Numbered from the stretch's first letter, positions 24,901 to 33,945 are shown. The stretch is DNA of 64,000 bases from Mycobacterium sp. ENV421 (GCF_002887815.1 NZ_PDHO01000001.1:186001-250000), one strand, 5' to 3'. The notes: a model not told the origin generated them from the letters alone. Numbers and translations are program-made.

Positions 24901-25800
24901 CTAGACCGGAATCGTTGTGCCGGTTTCCTTTTCGGCGAACTGCACCACTCGGGCCGCCGCGTCGTAGTCACACGCCTTGGGGGAGCGGCCGATCAGCGCC
25001 GGCTCGCCGCGCAATCCCAGCCGGGCGCTGGCCCCGACGTAGCTGCCCGGGGGGATCGGCTCGCTGATGCAGTACAGGGTCGGTGCCGCGCCCTGGTCGA
25101 TGTCGTTGCCGAACCGGTCGGCCACCCCTTTGGCCACCGTGTGCGCCAACGACATCAACGGCGAATCGGACGTCTGCGTCAGGTTGGAGGCCACCCAGCC
25201 GGGATGCACCAGTTGGGTGACGACGCCGGAGTTGGCGGCGCGCAGCCGCCGGTCGAGTTCCAGGCCCCACAACATCATGACCAGCTTGGAATGGGTGTAG
25301 GCGCTCATCGACGTCCACTTGGTGTGGCGCAGATGCATGTCGTCGAGGCGGAGCGTCGCCTGGCGGTGACCGTCGGAGGAGACGTTGATGATCTGCGACC
25401 GCACCCTGGCGAACAGCAGGTTCGTCAGCGCGAACGGGCCGAGCACGTTGGTGCCCAAGGTGGTCTCGAAACCGTCGACGGTTTCGTGGCGCTTGTCGGT
25501 CAGTGCGCCTGCGTTGTTGATGAGGATGTCGACGTCGCCGTCGAGCCGGTCGCTGAAGCCGCGGACCGATCCGAGATCGGCCAGGTTCAGCTCGATCACC
25601 TCCGTGGACCCGGTGATCTCGGCGGCGCGCTGCTCGCCGAGGGTGGTGTTGCGGACAGCCATGATCACGTGGGCGCCCGCGCGGGCCAGGGCTCGCGTGG
25701 TGCCCAGGCCAACGCCGTTGGTCGCGCCTGTCACGATGATCCGCTTACCGGTGAGATTGCCGAGCCGGGCCGGCGACCACTGAGTCACGCGGGCGAGCAT
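24901..25800 (-). CDS. SDR family oxidoreductase (retinol-dehydrogenase-like)
   Basis: The 299-residue protein has the SDR cofactor motif TGATNGVG (about 24-31), NNAG (about 97-100), VSSDGH around the catalytic serine and YTHSK for Tyr/Lys (about 164-168). The layout is like the retinol dehydrogenase/WW-oxidoreductase branch. It converges with nhaA (12 bp between stops) and diverges from the SnoaL operon. The ATG at 25800 is the first good start; much longer frames upstream are antisense to the SnoaL gene. Confidence 0.85.
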   Translation of the reverse strand: MLARVTQWSPARLGNLTGKRIIVTGATNGVGLGTTRALARAGAHVIMAVRNTTLGEQRAAEITGSTEVIELNLADLGSVRGFSDRLDGDVDILINNAGALTDKRHETVDGFETTLGTNVLGPFALTNLLFARVRSQIINVSSDGHRQATLRLDDMHLRHTKWTSMSAYTHSKLVMMLWGLELDRRLRAANSGVVTQLVHPGWVASNLTQTSDSPLMSLAHTVAKGVADRFGNDIDQGAAPTLYCISEPIPPGSYVGASARLGLRGEPALIGRSPKACDYDAAARVVQFAEKETGTTIPV

Positions 25801-25831
25801 AGCGGCAATTCTGGACAAACAAGCCCATCTA

Positions 25832-25841
25832 AGCAATTGCT
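25832..25841. promoter_or_regulatory. 10-bp palindrome in the SDR/SnoaL divergent gap
   Basis: AGCAATTGCT is a perfect palindrome in the only AT-rich part of the 60-bp gap between the divergent starts at 25800 and 25861. A shared operator is possible, but a short palindrome alone is weak evidence. Confidence 0.25.
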
Positions 25842-25860
25842 CTGCGATCATCGGCTGGAC

Positions 25861-26304
25861 ATGAGTGACAGTGCGCAAGCGATCACCAACCTCATCTACG
25901 TCTATGCCGAACTGATCGACGCCGGCGACCTCGACGGCGTCGCCGACCTGTTCGCGCACGGACGCATCTGCGGTGTGGAGAACGGGCCACCCGAGACGGT
26001 CTTCGAGGGCCGGGACCGGGTGCGCGGCATGTACGAGATGGCCACCCGCCTCTACGAGGACGGGACCCCGAAGACCAAGCACAACACCAGCAATGTGCAG
26101 CTGTACATCGACGACGAGGCCGGCACCGCCCGCAGTAGGTCCTACTACTGCGTCACCCAGGCCACGCCGGAGCTGCCATTGCAGGCCATCGTCACGGGGC
26201 ACTATCACGACACCTTCCACCGCATCGACGGCCAGTGGTGGTTCGACTCGCGCACCATGTTCGTCGACCAAGTCGGCGACGTGAGCCAGCACCTGAAGTT
26301 CTGA
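25861..26304 (+). CDS. SnoaL-like/NTF2-fold protein
   Basis: The 147-residue protein has the alpha+beta cone of the NTF2/SnoaL-like_4 group (IYVYAELIDAGDLDGVADLF near the N-terminus; FHRIDGQWWFDSR near the end). Such proteins act as isomerases, dehydratases or hydrolases on small hydrophobic ligands, or just bind them. It opens a tightly packed operon with a sulfotransferase, a DUF1214 protein and an SDR, with 4 bp to the next start, so a role in that pathway is likely. Confidence 0.82.
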   Translation: MSDSAQAITNLIYVYAELIDAGDLDGVADLFAHGRICGVENGPPETVFEGRDRVRGMYEMATRLYEDGTPKTKHNTSNVQLYIDDEAGTARSRSYYCVTQATPELPLQAIVTGHYHDTFHRIDGQWWFDSRTMFVDQVGDVSQHLKF

Positions 26305-26308
26305 GCCG

Positions 26309-27478
26309 GTGGCCGGCACCTTTGCGATGGCGGCCGTCCTGGCCGACGCGCAGCGCAAGGAAGGGCGCAGCGACTGGGGGCCCGGGGACTTCGAGGAACC
26401 TCTGGGCGTCCTGCTCGACGACTACCCCGGCGCGGGGCTCAATGCGATCGGTGAGCACATTCTGCGATCCGGCATCGTGCACAGCCTCCGCATGCGGCTG
26501 CGGACCCAGGCGTGGATCGAGCGGCATCCTGAGATCCTCGACGAGCAGATCGAGGCGCCGATCGTCGTCGTCGGGATGATGCGCAGCGGGACCACGCTGC
26601 TGCAGCGTCTGCTCGCCGCCGACACCCGGCTGCACTGTGCCCGCGGCTGGGAGGTGGTCGAGGCCGCGCCGAAACTCGACCACGATTTCGCCGGTACCGA
26701 CCCGCGCATCGCAATCAGTGAAGTGCGGGAGAGCAAGTCCCGAGAGCTGGCGCCCGAACTGTTCGCCATCCATCCGATGTATGCCAGGGAGGCCGAGGAG
26801 GAGATCGTCTTCCTGGCCGATGCGTTCCTGTCGCATGTTCCGGAGTCCGGCGCCAACCTGCCCACCTACCGATCCTGGCTCAACACCCAGGATTTCGCGC
26901 CGGCCTACCGTTATCTGCACCGTATGTTGCGATTCCTGCAGTGGCAGCAGCGCCGCCGGGGGATCACCGCCGGTCGCTGGGTGCTGAAATCGCCTGCCCA
27001 TCTGGGGTACCTCGACGCGCTGCGCGACGAATTCCCGGGCGTACACATCGTCCACATGCATCGCGATCCGCGTACCACTGTCGCCTCCGGCGCCAGTCTC
27101 AACGCGACCCTGCACGCCATGCACGCCGACGAGGTCGACCCGCGGCGGGTGGGTGCGCAGTGGCTGGAGCGGATGGGCTGGACCAATGACCGCGCAATGG
27201 CCGTGCGGGACAGTTGGTCCGACGAGTCGGTGCGGGTCAGCGACATCCAGTACGAAGATGCGGTCGCCGACCCGATCGGTGAGGTGCGCCGAGTGTACGA
27301 CGCCGTCGGGCTGGAGCTGACCGACACCGCGGCCGCCGCGATGTCCGGCTGGCTGGCCAACCGGCCGCGCGAGGTTCCGCGCCCACCGTACGACCTTGGT
27401 GCCTACGGTCTCAGTGGCGGGCAGGTTGATGAACGTTTCTCGTTGTACAACAAGCGTTTTCGAAAGGACGATCAATGA
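26309..27478 (+). CDS. PAPS-dependent sulfotransferase family protein
   Basis: This 389-residue protein has the 5'-phosphosulfate loop VVGMMRSGTTLLQRL (about 86-100) and the 3'-phosphate site HMHRDPRTTVAS (about 249-260), with LKSPAHLGYL in between. It would move sulfate from PAPS to an alcohol or lipid acceptor. The length and motifs fit the mycobacterial Sulfotransfer_3 group. A GTG start at 26309 follows the SnoaL stop by 4 bp, and its stop overlaps the next ATG (ATGA). The acceptor is unknown. Confidence 0.88.
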   Translation: MAGTFAMAAVLADAQRKEGRSDWGPGDFEEPLGVLLDDYPGAGLNAIGEHILRSGIVHSLRMRLRTQAWIERHPEILDEQIEAPIVVVGMMRSGTTLLQRLLAADTRLHCARGWEVVEAAPKLDHDFAGTDPRIAISEVRESKSRELAPELFAIHPMYAREAEEEIVFLADAFLSHVPESGANLPTYRSWLNTQDFAPAYRYLHRMLRFLQWQQRRRGITAGRWVLKSPAHLGYLDALRDEFPGVHIVHMHRDPRTTVASGASLNATLHAMHADEVDPRRVGAQWLERMGWTNDRAMAVRDSWSDESVRVSDIQYEDAVADPIGEVRRVYDAVGLELTDTAAAAMSGWLANRPREVPRPPYDLGAYGLSGGQVDERFSLYNKRFRKDDQ

Positions 27479-28737
27479 GTGCCGACGACCCGGTCGCGAC
27501 ACCGTCACAGCACGAGCAGGAGCTGGCCGCGCTCGAGCTGACCGAACACCCGACCGTCAAAGAGGCCTACCGGACGGTCGCGGAGAACTGGCTGAGCCGC
27601 GCCAAAGCCTCCGACGCCATGCGGGAGCGGTTCGACGTGGCGTTCGCCGAGGTGATGTTCTCGGCGGCGGTGTGGTCGTCCAACCAGGACAAGCTGCGGC
27701 CGAAGGTCAGCTGCATCACCCGGCTGGCGCACCCGGTCGGCGATCGGCAGATCCCCGGATCACGTTGGGGCATCGACAATCCGGACACCGTGTACCGGGT
27801 CATCCCGATCTCGGGGGATGAGCGCTACGAGATCCGCGGACGCGTCGGCGAACACCGGATGACCGAGAATTACTTCACGCTGTGGGACGCCAACATGGGC
27901 ACCGTGGCTGTGCTCAACGGCAAGACCATGGACGTCGACAGCGACGGCAGCTACACGATCACCGTGGACTCCGAGCCTGCCAACGGTCGGCGCAACCACG
28001 TACAGACCACGTCCGAAGCGCACGAGTTCTACATCCGCGATGTGCTTTTGGACTGGGCCAGTGACGATCCCAACCACATCACCGTCGAACGTCTCGGTGG
28101 CGCGCCCCGCACACCGGCCCGCACCGTCGACGAACAAGCCGAGGCGACCGCGGCGATGATGGCGTATTTCGCGAACTTCACCGGCAAGCTCAGCCACGGC
28201 ATCTACAAGATGCCGGCCAACCACTTCAACCTGGCCTGGTCGGCGGACAAAGTGGGCGCGATGAAGAACCAGGTGTATGTGATGGGCCGGTTCGACCTCG
28301 GTCCCGGGGAGACCTTCGTGGTCAACGTCAACGACGGTGGCGCCGAGTACTTCACGGTTCCGTTGAGCAACATCTGGGGCACCACGCTCAACATCGTCGA
28401 CGCCACCGGCAGCCTGAACAAGGCGCAGTCGGTGCCCGACGCCGACGGCAGCTACACCTACGTGATCTCCCCGGTCGATCCCGGCGTGGCCAACTGGATC
28501 GACTCCGACGGCCTGCGGGAAGGTGTCCTCACGCTGCGGATGGCGGAGTTCGCCGAGGGCGGGCCGACACCCGATCTCGGTGCCACCGGTCGCGTCGTCC
28601 CGCTCGACCGGCTCGACGACGAGGTCCCCGGTCTCGCCCGCGTCACCGCCGAACAGCGGGCCGAACAATTGGCGTCGCGGCGGCAGGCCTATCTGCGCCG
28701 GCTACCCGAAGGCACGCCCAACGAGAGGACCAACTGA
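27475..28737 (+). CDS. DUF1214-like conserved protein
   Basis: The 420-residue protein contains a beta-rich C-terminal half of the DUF1214 kind (GETFVVNVNDGGAEYFTVPLSN near residue 280, then DADGSYTYVISPVDPGVANW near 325) after a helical and mixed N-terminal part. There is no signal peptide. It is translationally coupled to the sulfotransferase (4-bp overlap) and to the SDR (1-bp overlap). This domain often sits beside sulfotransferases and SDRs in mycobacteria; its activity is unknown. Confidence 0.7.
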   Translation: MSADDPVATPSQHEQELAALELTEHPTVKEAYRTVAENWLSRAKASDAMRERFDVAFAEVMFSAAVWSSNQDKLRPKVSCITRLAHPVGDRQIPGSRWGIDNPDTVYRVIPISGDERYEIRGRVGEHRMTENYFTLWDANMGTVAVLNGKTMDVDSDGSYTITVDSEPANGRRNHVQTTSEAHEFYIRDVLLDWASDDPNHITVERLGGAPRTPARTVDEQAEATAAMMAYFANFTGKLSHGIYKMPANHFNLAWSADKVGAMKNQVYVMGRFDLGPGETFVVNVNDGGAEYFTVPLSNIWGTTLNIVDATGSLNKAQSVPDADGSYTYVISPVDPGVANWIDSDGLREGVLTLRMAEFAEGGPTPDLGATGRVVPLDRLDDEVPGLARVTAEQRAEQLASRRQAYLRRLPEGTPNERTN

Positions 28738-29564
28738 TGGCTCGCTGGCTGGTCACCGGCTGCTCCACCGGTTTCGGGCGCGAAATCGCCCGTGCCGCAC
28801 TGCAAGACGGCCACCAGGTGCTCGTCACCGCCCGCCGCGCGGACGCCGTCACCGATCTGGTGGACGAGTTTCCTGACCTCGCGGTGGCCGCCGCGCTCGA
28901 CGTGACGGACGCCGATCAGATCGCGGCCGCGGTACGCGCCGCCGACGATGCCTTCGGTGGCGTCGACGTTCTGGTCAACAACGCCGGACACGGCTACCTG
29001 TCGGCGGTCGAGGAAGGCGAAGACGCCGAGGTCCGAAAGTTGTTCGACGTCAACTACTTCGGGTCCGTCGACATGGTGAAGGCGGTGCTTCCCGCCATGC
29101 GGGCCCGCGGTTCGGGGCACATCGTGAACATCTCCTCGATGACCGGTTTGGTGGCCAACCCGCCCAATGCGTACTACTCGTCGACAAAGTTCGCACTCGA
29201 GGCCGTCAGCGAGGCGCTGTCCGCCGAGGTGGCGCCCCTGGGCATCAAGGTGACACTGATCGAGCCGGGGGCGTTCCGGACCGATTGGGCATCGCGCTCG
29301 ATGAAGGAATCCGGCGCGCCGATCACCGAATACTCCGACGTGGCCGCGCGCAAGGATCTGATCAAGCAATTCGCCGATCATCTGCCCGGCGATCCGCGCA
29401 AGGTCGCCGAAGCCGTTTTGATGGTGACCAAGCTGGACGAGCCGCCGCTGCGACTGCTGCTCGGACGAGATGTCCTCAAGGCGATGCGGGACAAGATCGC
29501 TGCTCTGTCGGCATCGATCGATCAGTGGGAAGCGGTCACCAAGGACGTCAACTTCCCCAGCTAG
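28737..29564 (+). CDS. Short-chain dehydrogenase/reductase, last gene of the sulfotransferase operon
   Basis: The 275-residue classical SDR has TGCSTGFG (about 7-14), NNAGHGY (about 80-86), ISSMTG with the catalytic serine, and Tyr147/Lys151 in YYSSTK. IEPGAFRTDW follows, as in the SDR type that prefers NADP(H). It starts at the last base of the DUF1214 stop (TGATGG). It probably oxidises or reduces the molecule handled by the sulfotransferase. No further gene is packed behind it. Confidence 0.88.
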   Translation: MARWLVTGCSTGFGREIARAALQDGHQVLVTARRADAVTDLVDEFPDLAVAAALDVTDADQIAAAVRAADDAFGGVDVLVNNAGHGYLSAVEEGEDAEVRKLFDVNYFGSVDMVKAVLPAMRARGSGHIVNISSMTGLVANPPNAYYSSTKFALEAVSEALSAEVAPLGIKVTLIEPGAFRTDWASRSMKESGAPITEYSDVAARKDLIKQFADHLPGDPRKVAEAVLMVTKLDEPPLRLLLGRDVLKAMRDKIAALSASIDQWEAVTKDVNFPS

Positions 29565-29650
29565 CGGTTAAGTGAGGGGCAAACCCCCGCTACGCCATTG
29601 CTTGTCATGATTGCGCGCCGGTGACCGCGATTCGGCTTACGTTTGATCTC

Positions 29651-30811
29651 GTGCAGGACGTTCTTGCCGAGCTTGCGGCGATCTGGCGGACCGGCGAGAC
29701 CGCCGGGCTGGCCACCGTCGTGCGTACGTTCTCCTCGGCGCCTCGAGCGCCCGGTGCGGCGATGGTGGTGGCCCCCGACGGAGCCGTCAGCGGTTCGGTG
29801 TCGGGCGGGTGTGTCGAAGGCGCGATCTACGACTCGGCCACCGACGTCCTCGCCAGCGGAGCGCCCCGATTGGAGCGGTACGGGGTCAGTGACGACGACG
29901 CTTTTGCCATCGGCCTGACCTGCGGCGGCACGCTCGACGTCTTCATCGAGCCCATCTCGCGCAGCACATTTCCGCACCTGGACCGCGTGCTCGACGCCAT
30001 CGCCGAGCATCGACCGGTGGCGGTCGCCACCGTGATCGCCCACCCCGACCGTGAGTGGCTGGGGCGGCGGCTTGTCGTCGAACCGGAAAGTGCCGCTGGC
30101 ACTGTGGGTTCGGCCCGCGCCGACGCCGCAGTGACCGACGATACGCGGGGCCTGCTGGCCGCCGGCCGCAGCGAGGTGCTCAGCTACGGTCCGGACGGGC
30201 AGCGCCGGGGAGAGGGCATGGAGGTGTTCGTCGCCTGCCACGCCCCGCGCCCCCGGCTGTTGGTGTTCGGCGCCATCGACTTCGCCGCCGCCGTGGCCCA
30301 GCAGGGCGCATTCCTCGGCTATCGGGTGACGGTCTGCGACGCCCGCGGGGTGTTCGCCACGCCTGCCCGGTTCCATACCGCGCACGAGGTGGTCGTCGAT
30401 TGGCCGCACCGATATCTGGCCGCCCAGACGGAGGCCGGGGCGATCGACTCCCGCACGGTGATCTGTGTGCTCACCCATGACGCCAAGTTCGACGTGCCGC
30501 TGCTCGAGGTGGCCCTGCGGCTCGACGTCGGCTACGTCGGCGCGATGGGATCGCGGCGCACGCACGAGGACCGGCTGGCCCGGCTGCGCGAGGCGGGCCT
30601 GACCGATGCGGAGCTGAGCAGGCTTGCCAGCCCGATCGGACTGGACCTCGGCGCCCGCACTCCGGAGGAGACCGCGGTGTCGATCGCCGCCGAGATCATC
30701 GCTCGCCGATGGGGTGGCGGGGGGCGTCCGCTGTCGGAGACCGACGGCCGGATTCATCACGACGACGAGCGCGACAGTGCCTCGGTGGCAGCAGAATTGA
30801 GCAATATCTGA
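29651..30811 (+). CDS. XdhC/CoxI family molybdenum-hydroxylase maturation protein
   Basis: The protein (386 residues from GTG 29651, aligning with family N-termini of the type DVLDEL; GTG 29621 would add ten) has the XdhC N-terminal domain with SVSGGCVEG and LTCGGTLDV. A C-terminal Rossmann domain follows with DARGVFATPARF and YVGAMGSRRTHEDR. Family members insert sulfurated molybdenum cofactor into xanthine or CO dehydrogenases. In M. tuberculosis the homologue Rv0376c stands beside CO dehydrogenase genes; none are here. Confidence 0.88.
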   Translation: MQDVLAELAAIWRTGETAGLATVVRTFSSAPRAPGAAMVVAPDGAVSGSVSGGCVEGAIYDSATDVLASGAPRLERYGVSDDDAFAIGLTCGGTLDVFIEPISRSTFPHLDRVLDAIAEHRPVAVATVIAHPDREWLGRRLVVEPESAAGTVGSARADAAVTDDTRGLLAAGRSEVLSYGPDGQRRGEGMEVFVACHAPRPRLLVFGAIDFAAAVAQQGAFLGYRVTVCDARGVFATPARFHTAHEVVVDWPHRYLAAQTEAGAIDSRTVICVLTHDAKFDVPLLEVALRLDVGYVGAMGSRRTHEDRLARLREAGLTDAELSRLASPIGLDLGARTPEETAVSIAAEIIARRWGGGGRPLSETDGRIHHDDERDSASVAAELSNI

Positions 30812-30929
30812 GTCGCTGGCGGCGCTGCTCTATCACATCAGGGGTCGGTGCAGCGGACCACCTTGAGGGGCTGGCAGGCTGGTGCGCAACGAGTTCCGTA
30901 CCGCACTCGCCACCGGATGAGGAGAGCCC

Positions 30930-31634
30930 ATGAAGATCGACAACGAGTTCACCGTCAGCGTCCCGATCGCGCAGGCTTGGGCAGTCCTCAGCGATATGGA
31001 GCAGGTGGTCCCGTTGATGCCGGGTGCGCAGCTCACCGGCCAGGAGGGTGACGACTACCTGGGCAAGGTCAAGGTCAAGGTCGGACCGGTCACCAGTGAG
31101 TTCAGCGGCAAGGCGCACTTCGTGGAGCGCGACGAGACCCAGCACCGCGCCGTCGTCGACGGGCGCGGCAAGGAGGCTCGCGGCACCGGCAACGCGGCGG
31201 CCGTCGTCGTCCTGCAGCTGCACGAGGCGGGCGATCACACCCGGGTCAGCGTCGAGACCGACCTGAAGATCGTCGGCAAGCTGGCCCAGTTCGGCAGCAG
31301 CATGCTGCAGCAGGTGTCCGAGAAGCTGCTCGGACAGTTCGTCGACTCGCTGGAAGCCAAGCTGGCCGAGGGCGCGGACGTACCGGAGATCCCCGAGAGC
31401 GCTGTCGAAGCCGCCCTGGACACCCCGGCCACGCCCGGTGCCGCAGGGCTGGGCACCGCGGCGGCGACGGCCGCGCCGCGGGTCGCGCCCGCGGCCACCC
31501 CCGCTCGGGAACCGGAACCGATCGATCTGCTGGCGCTGGCCGGCGGCACGTCGATGACGAAGTACGTGGCAGCCGGCGTCGCCGCGCTGGTGCTGCTGAT
31601 CCTGATCGCGGTCGTCAGCCGACGCCGCGGGTGA
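30930..31634 (+). CDS. CoxG-like SRPBCC protein with C-terminal membrane anchor
   Basis: Residues 1-150 are an SRPBCC lipid/ligand-binding fold of the CoxG type (MKIDNEFTVSVPIAQAWAVL, then MPGAQLTG). An Ala/Pro-rich linker follows, then a single helix (about 208-230) and an RRRG end that would anchor it to the membrane from the cytosolic side. In CO dehydrogenase operons CoxG recruits the enzyme to the membrane; here no large, medium or small subunit gene is present. GAGGAG precedes the ATG. Confidence 0.85.
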   Translation: MKIDNEFTVSVPIAQAWAVLSDMEQVVPLMPGAQLTGQEGDDYLGKVKVKVGPVTSEFSGKAHFVERDETQHRAVVDGRGKEARGTGNAAAVVVLQLHEAGDHTRVSVETDLKIVGKLAQFGSSMLQQVSEKLLGQFVDSLEAKLAEGADVPEIPESAVEAALDTPATPGAAGLGTAAATAAPRVAPAATPAREPEPIDLLALAGGTSMTKYVAAGVAALVLLILIAVVSRRRG

Positions 31635-31641
31635 CTGTCAG

Positions 31642-31890
31642 TTACGGGACGGCTTTGTCCTGTGGTGCGGCGACCATGAGCGGGCCGCTCATCGACCCGT
31701 CGACGGCCGACTTGAAGTCGCCCTGAGTCCCGTCGGAGTCGATCGCCGCGCCGCCGGCACCGCTGTCGCCGTCCTGTACGGCAAACGTTGTGGTGGGGCT
31801 GCCGGCCGACGCGACGCCGATCCCGCCGAAGAGTGTGGCAAGGCCGATGCCCGCCGAAGCTAGGAGTCCACTGAGGATGATCTTGACCAT
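31642..31890 (-). CDS. Small secreted hypothetical protein
   Basis: The 82-residue product begins with a clear signal peptide (MVKIILSGLLASAGIGLATL..., cleavage likely after ASAGS around residue 30). The mature part is about 50 residues, Gly/Ala/Asp/Ser-rich and without cysteines. It has the look of the many small exported mycobacterial proteins of unknown role. It converges with the coxG-like gene (8 bp between stops). Confidence 0.6.
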   Translation of the reverse strand: MVKIILSGLLASAGIGLATLFGGIGVASAGSPTTTFAVQDGDSGAGGAAIDSDGTQGDFKSAVDGSMSGPLMVAAPQDKAVP

Positions 31891-32028
31891 TTGCTGTGAC
31901 CTTTCACGCGATCAGCGCAAACTAGCCGCCGATGCTGTGAGGATCGCTGTGCGCTAGCTGCCAAACGGCTGGGTCACCTGCGGGTGTGCCGGTCAGAACG
32001 GTCCCGCATGCAAAGCAGCGGGCAACTT

Positions 32029-32709
32029 TTACGCCCCGGAAACGGGATCGGCAGCATCCCTGGAGGCTTTGCGGCGCTTGTACCACTCCCAGATCATCGG
32101 GGTGATCGACGCGACCGCGATGAGGATGAAGATCGGTTCCAGCAGCTTCTGGATGATCTCGAACTGCCCAAGCCCGTAGCCCAGCAGCGTGAGGCCGACA
32201 CCCCAGAGCACCGCGCCGATGACGTTGTAGAGCGTGAAGACCGTGTACTTCATCTTCGCCGCGCCTGCGGTGATCGGGGCCAGGGTGCGCACGATCGGGA
32301 CGAAGCGAGCCAGCACGATCGCGAACGGTCCGCGCTGCTCGAAGAAGAGGTGCGCTTCGTCGAGGTAGCGCTGCTTGAGGATGCGCGCGTTCGGTTTGAA
32401 CATGGCGGTGCCCAAGAAGCGGCCGACAACGTAACCGACCTGGCCGCCGAGTACGGCGGCGATCGGGATGAACACCAGCAGCTGCCACAGCTGGAAGTTG
32501 GCGTCGACGTCGGCGCCCTGTGCGGCGGTTCCGGCGGCAAGCATGCCCGCCACGAACAGCAGGGTGTCGCCGGGCAGCACGGGGAAGAGCACGCCGGACT
32601 CGATGAAGACGACGACCAGGATGCCGACCAGAGCCCAGGTGCCGAACTGCTCGATCAGCTTCAGCGGGTCGAGGAAGTCGGGCATGAGCGCCAGGGTGGT
32701 GGTGGTCAC
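32029..32709 (-). CDS. DedA/VTT family membrane protein
   Basis: The 226-residue membrane protein has the DedA signature: FIESGVLFPVLPGDTLLF (about 31-48), GGQVGYVVGRFLG near residue 90, and the arginine motif ARFVPIVRTLAPITAG (about 141-156). DedA proteins act as proton-coupled phospholipid or undecaprenyl-phosphate scramblases/flippases. I use the GTG at 32709; an ATG at 32685 (MPDFLDPL) is also possible. It diverges from fba as Rv0364 does from fba in M. tuberculosis. Confidence 0.88.
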   Translation of the reverse strand: MTTTTLALMPDFLDPLKLIEQFGTWALVGILVVVFIESGVLFPVLPGDTLLFVAGMLAAGTAAQGADVDANFQLWQLLVFIPIAAVLGGQVGYVVGRFLGTAMFKPNARILKQRYLDEAHLFFEQRGPFAIVLARFVPIVRTLAPITAGAAKMKYTVFTLYNVIGAVLWGVGLTLLGYGLGQFEIIQKLLEPIFILIAVASITPMIWEWYKRRKASRDAADPVSGA

Positions 32710-32820
32710 GAGGCCCAAGGGTACCGGTGACCGTCGAGCCGTCACTGTCAGCGACCTGTGCCAGTCGATCGGCTTCTTGTCATACTGACCTCGTCAGCCG
32801 GACAGTCGGAAGGAAGTGCC

Positions 32821-33858
32821 ATGCCCATCGCCACGCCCGAGGTCTATGCCGAGATGCTGGGCCGCGCCAAGGAGCACTCGTTCGCGTTCCCGGCAATTAA
32901 TTGCGTGGGTTCGGAGAGCATCAACGCGGCCATCAAGGGCTTCGCCGACGCCGGCAGTGACGGGATCATCCAATTCTCCACCGGCGGAGCTGAATTCGGG
33001 TCCGGTCTCGGTGTCAAGGACATGGTCACCGGCGCGGTTGCCCTCGCTGAGTTCGCCCACGTCGTCGCCGCGAAGTACCCGATCACGGTCGCGTTGCACA
33101 CCGACCACTGCCCCAAGGACAAGCTCGACGGCCTGGTCCGTCCGCTGCTCGCGATCTCCGCAGAGCGCGTCAGCAAGGGGCAGAACCCGCTGTTCCAGTC
33201 GCACATGTGGGACGGCTCGGCGGTCCCGATCGACGAGAACCTGTCGATCGCGCAGGAACTGCTCAAGCAGGCCGCCGCCGCCAAGATCATCCTCGAGATC
33301 GAGATCGGTGTGGTCGGCGGTGAAGAGGACGGCGTCGAGGCGGAGATCAACGAGAAGCTGTACACCTCGCCGGAGGACTTTGAGAAGACCATCGATGCGC
33401 TCGGCGCCGGTGAACTGGGCAAGTACCTGCTGGCCGCGACGTTCGGCAATGTCCACGGCGTGTACAAGCCGGGCAATGTGGTGCTCAAGCCCGAGGTGTT
33501 GGCCGAGGGCCAGCGGGTGGCATCGGCCAAGCTCGGCCTGCCCGAGGGGTCCAAGCCGTTCGACTTCGTCTTCCACGGCGGTTCGGGTTCGTTGAAGTCC
33601 GAGATCGAGGATTCGCTGAAGTACGGCGTGGTGAAGATGAACGTCGACACCGACACCCAGTACGCCTTCACCCGCCCGCTGGCCGCGCACATGTTCACCA
33701 ACTACGACGGGGTGCTCAAGATCGACGGCGAGGTGGGCAATAAGAAGGTCTACGACCCGCGCAGCTACCTCAAGAAGGCCGAGGCCTCGATGGCCGAGCG
33801 CGTTGTCGAAGCGTGCAACGACCTGCACAGCGCAGGCCGCTCCGTGTCGGCCGGCTAG
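32821..33858 (+). CDS. fba: Class II fructose-bisphosphate aldolase
   Basis: The 345-residue zinc enzyme cleaves fructose-1,6-bisphosphate in glycolysis and makes it in gluconeogenesis. HTDHC holds the catalytic Asp95 and the zinc ligand His96; GNVHGVYKPGN and FHGGSGS supply the other two histidines, and NVDTDTQYAFTRP the phosphate site. Length and residue numbers match the M. tuberculosis enzyme. GGAAGGAAG precedes the ATG at 32821; an upstream extension to 32758 has no ribosome site. Confidence 0.97.
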   Translation: MPIATPEVYAEMLGRAKEHSFAFPAINCVGSESINAAIKGFADAGSDGIIQFSTGGAEFGSGLGVKDMVTGAVALAEFAHVVAAKYPITVALHTDHCPKDKLDGLVRPLLAISAERVSKGQNPLFQSHMWDGSAVPIDENLSIAQELLKQAAAAKIILEIEIGVVGGEEDGVEAEINEKLYTSPEDFEKTIDALGAGELGKYLLAATFGNVHGVYKPGNVVLKPEVLAEGQRVASAKLGLPEGSKPFDFVFHGGSGSLKSEIEDSLKYGVVKMNVDTDTQYAFTRPLAAHMFTNYDGVLKIDGEVGNKKVYDPRSYLKKAEASMAERVVEACNDLHSAGRSVSAG

Positions 33859-33870
33859 CTGTACTGACCT

Positions 33871-33937
33871 GCCCGCGAGATCGACGTCAGGGTTGTGGAT
33901 CAGCCCGATTCCCGGCCCTGGTGTCGATCTCGCGGGC
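33871..33937. terminator. Perfect 15-bp inverted repeat between convergent genes
   Basis: GCCCGCGAGATCGAC (33871-33885) and GTCGATCTCGCGGGC (33923-33937) pair perfectly across a 37-bp spacer. It sits between the convergent stops of fba and the Rv0361-like gene, a good place for a two-way terminator. No T-run follows, and the long loop is unusual for a terminator. Confidence 0.55.
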
Positions 33938-33945
33938 TGTCGGGC

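Noticed and set aside
25801..26358. Long upstream extension of the SDR frame (to 26358)
   Set aside because: It runs antisense through the SnoaL gene, and the SDR family N-terminus fits the ATG at 25800.
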